64,000 nt of DNA from Glaciihabitans sp. INWT7 (GTDB taxonomy: Bacteria; Actinomycetota; Actinomycetes; Actinomycetales; Microbacteriaceae): assembly GCF_014217685.1 (NCBI RefSeq), contig NZ_CP043653.1, positions 248,001 to 312,000 on the forward strand. The letters run 5' to 3'. Positions 62,746 to 64,000 of this stretch are shown here, one piece after another. Positions within the stretch are counted from its first letter, which is position 1, and each line of letters starts with the position of its first letter. The notes below the pieces were generated by a model. It did not search any database. It worked only from the letters and a program-made list of their open reading frames with translations, and had not been told where the DNA came from. A program made the position numbers and the translations under genes.

Positions 62746-63341
62746 TAGAAGCACCCCTTGGTGCCATCCGTGAGCTGGAGATGCATGCCGGTGAGGGTGA
62801 AGACCGAGGCCTGGGTCGACCACGCGGTCTGCTGCAGCCCGACGATCTTGAGGGAGTCGGCATCCTGCGCGAAGTCTCCCGCCGTTCCCTTGTGGCTGGT
62901 CTTCACGGTCGAGGCATCCACCCCGATGCGGATGTTGTTGAAGGTGGAGTCGCCCTTGAGGTCGGTCATGCCGATCTGGAGGTCGGTCGCCGTTGCCGGC
63001 TTCCCGCCGCCACCGGCGGTGATGAGCAGTCCGACCTTGCCGAGCGGGGTGTCGGTCACGACGGACTGGCACAGATCCGCGAGGTTGGCGGAGGCGATGT
63101 TGGCGATGGCCACCTGGTGGGGCTTGCCGGCGGTGTCGTTGGCGACCCCCGCGTACTGGGAGAACCCGGTGCCGTCCAACTGGGAGGCGCTGATCTGGAA
63201 CTGGCTGCCGGAGACGGCGAAGGACACCGGCACCGCGCCGTTGGCCACTCCGCCCATCAGCACGGTGGCGACGACGGCCACCGGCACCGCCGCGAGCACG
63301 ATGCGACCGGCGTGCGTGCCTGTGAGGCTTCGGATGTTCAT
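62745..63341 (-). CDS. DUF6230 family secreted protein
   Basis: 198 residues. A signal peptide or anchor (IVLAAVPVAVVATVLMGGVANG) precedes a beta-rich extracytoplasmic domain (VSFAVSGSQFQISASQLDGTGFSQYAGV ...), typical of DUF6230. It is the first gene of a three-gene envelope operon. A near-perfect ribosome binding site AAGGAGGAT precedes the ATG, unlike the many leaderless genes here, so high expression is likely. The function is unknown. Confidence 0.87.
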   Translation of the reverse strand: MNIRSLTGTHAGRIVLAAVPVAVVATVLMGGVANGAVPVSFAVSGSQFQISASQLDGTGFSQYAGVANDTAGKPHQVAIANIASANLADLCQSVVTDTPLGKVGLLITAGGGGKPATATDLQIGMTDLKGDSTFNNIRIGVDASTVKTSHKGTAGDFAQDADSLKIVGLQQTAWSTQASVFTLTGMHLQLTDGTKGCF

Positions 63342-63470
63342 AGATCCTCCTTGATCCAGACCACATGACAGATGTGATCGCTATAGGAAGAGCGACGCGA
63401 GGGCGGCGCAACTATGACGCGGATCCGCGAAAGTATTCTGCGGATGTCCCGGAACCGGCATCCGCAGGGG

Positions 63471-64000
63471 TCAGAAGTCGAGCAGGTTGCCCCGCGCACC
63501 GCCCGTGCCGTATTCGCGGCGCAGCACCCCTCGCTTGCGCAGTTCCGGCACCAGGAGATCGAGGTATCCGTGAACGGTCACCGGGTGGAGGTCGCCCGAG
63601 AAGATGAAGCCGTCGTTGTCGGCGTCGTCCCCGAGAGCTTGGATGAAGTCCGCGACCTGCTCGAGGGTGCCGACGAATCCGGTGCCGTCGGCGATACGCC
63701 CCTTGCGGGCCTTGCGCGCCGCGAGGTCGCGGAGGGTCTGAGTCTCGAAGCTTTCCGAGCCTCCGAGCAGACCCTTGATCGTGCCCTGGGAGACGTGCTG
63801 TCCGAAGACCGAGATGTCCAGTGGCTTGTCGAGATCGAGGATGGTGAGGTCCGTCTCGAGGTCGCTCGACTGACCGGCGATCACGGCTCGCACTTCGGCA
63901 TCGGAAGGATGCAGCGAGGCCGCGACCACGCGATCCACCTCCTCCTGGCTCGCCACGATCTCCGGCTTGAAGACGAACAGGATCTTGATGTCTTCGGCCC
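63471..64000 (-). CDS. LLM-class flavin-dependent monooxygenase, 3' part
   Basis: The C-terminal 175 residues of a nitrilotriacetate/DszA-type monooxygenase (AEDIKILFVFKPEIVASQEEVDRVV ... GTIKGLLGGSESFETQTLRDLAARKARKGRIADGTGFVGTLEQVADFI ... DGFIFSGDLHPVTVHGYLDLLVPELRKRG). The frame is open to the window edge, so the start lies outside. It uses FMNH2 from a partner reductase not seen here. An internal GTG at 63956 is not the true start. Confidence 0.87.
   Translation of the reverse strand, partial: AEDIKILFVFKPEIVASQEEVDRVVAASLHPSDAEVRAVIAGQSSDLETDLTILDLDKPLDISVFGQHVSQGTIKGLLGGSESFETQTLRDLAARKARKGRIADGTGFVGTLEQVADFIQALGDDADNDGFIFSGDLHPVTVHGYLDLLVPELRKRGVLRREYGTGGARGNLLDF

Overview
The window is a high-GC chromosomal segment of an actinobacterium, most likely order Micrococcales, family Microbacteriaceae; the genus cannot be fixed from sequence alone. 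The evidence is a mycothiol-dependent formaldehyde dehydrogenase end, a BldC-type regulator followed by the tiny ribosomal protein bS22, a full set of menaquinone genes, system II cytochrome c maturation, many genes that appear to be translated from leaderless mRNAs (a TANNNT box 6-8 nt before the start codon), and short intergenic repeats of the kind common in that family. There is no rRNA, IS element, CRISPR array, prophage or plasmid function. It reads as ordinary chromosomal backbone with small accessory patches.

Layout. 0-1.6 kb: 3' end of mscR, its metallo-beta-lactamase partner and a decayed glyoxalase gene. 1.6-5.2 kb: an ABC-2 exporter whose ATPase is fused to a secreted S15-type hydrolase. 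5.3-16.4 kb: housekeeping genes (upp, tadA, CDF transporter, proC, KtrAB potassium uptake, bldC, bS22, a SerB1-like phosphatase, a glutaredoxin-like protein); the order proC-bldC-bS22-serB1-like-glutaredoxin resembles M. tuberculosis Rv0500-Rv0508. A 190-bp tandem repeat separates bldC from bS22. 16.7-21.3 kb: phosphatase, ResA-like lipoprotein, CcdA, ResB and CcsB form a tightly overlapping cytochrome c biogenesis operon. 21.3-25.7 kb: DUF952 and DUF2207 proteins, a MarR regulator and a frameshifted LLM oxidoreductase. 25.9-38 kb: menaquinone cluster (menC, menE, menA, menD, menF, menG, polyprenyl synthase) with a cysteine-free HesB-like protein, PPK2 and an FprA-type reductase; menB and menH are not in the window.

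38-50.3 kb: cardiolipin synthase, YajQ, a lytic transglycosylase, a LacI regulator, tRNA-Tyr, an inositol monophosphatase, two tandem M23 endopeptidases each preceded by a short coupled leader ORF, two GH13 alpha-glucosidases and a Na/Ca exchanger-like protein. 50.3-57.2 kb: tRNA-Thr and tRNA-Met, then an accessory patch with an orphan immunity-like gene, a divergent cold-shock protein, a CopB-type copper ATPase under a CsoR-like operator, a DHFR-like reductase, a beta-carbonic anhydrase, an SDR and a YcaQ-like protein. 57.4-64 kb: a TetR/MMPL exporter pair, two VOC proteins, a DUF6230/DUF6114/secreted-protein operon and a truncated LLM monooxygenase.

The main functional link is respiration: menaquinone synthesis, polyprenyl side-chain supply and cytochrome c maturation lie within about 20 kb. 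The most interesting signals are regulatory: a palindromic bidirectional promoter between proC and the CDF gene, a copper operator placed in a promoter spacer, leader ORFs on the M23 pair, and a possible CTG start overlapping a stop codon.
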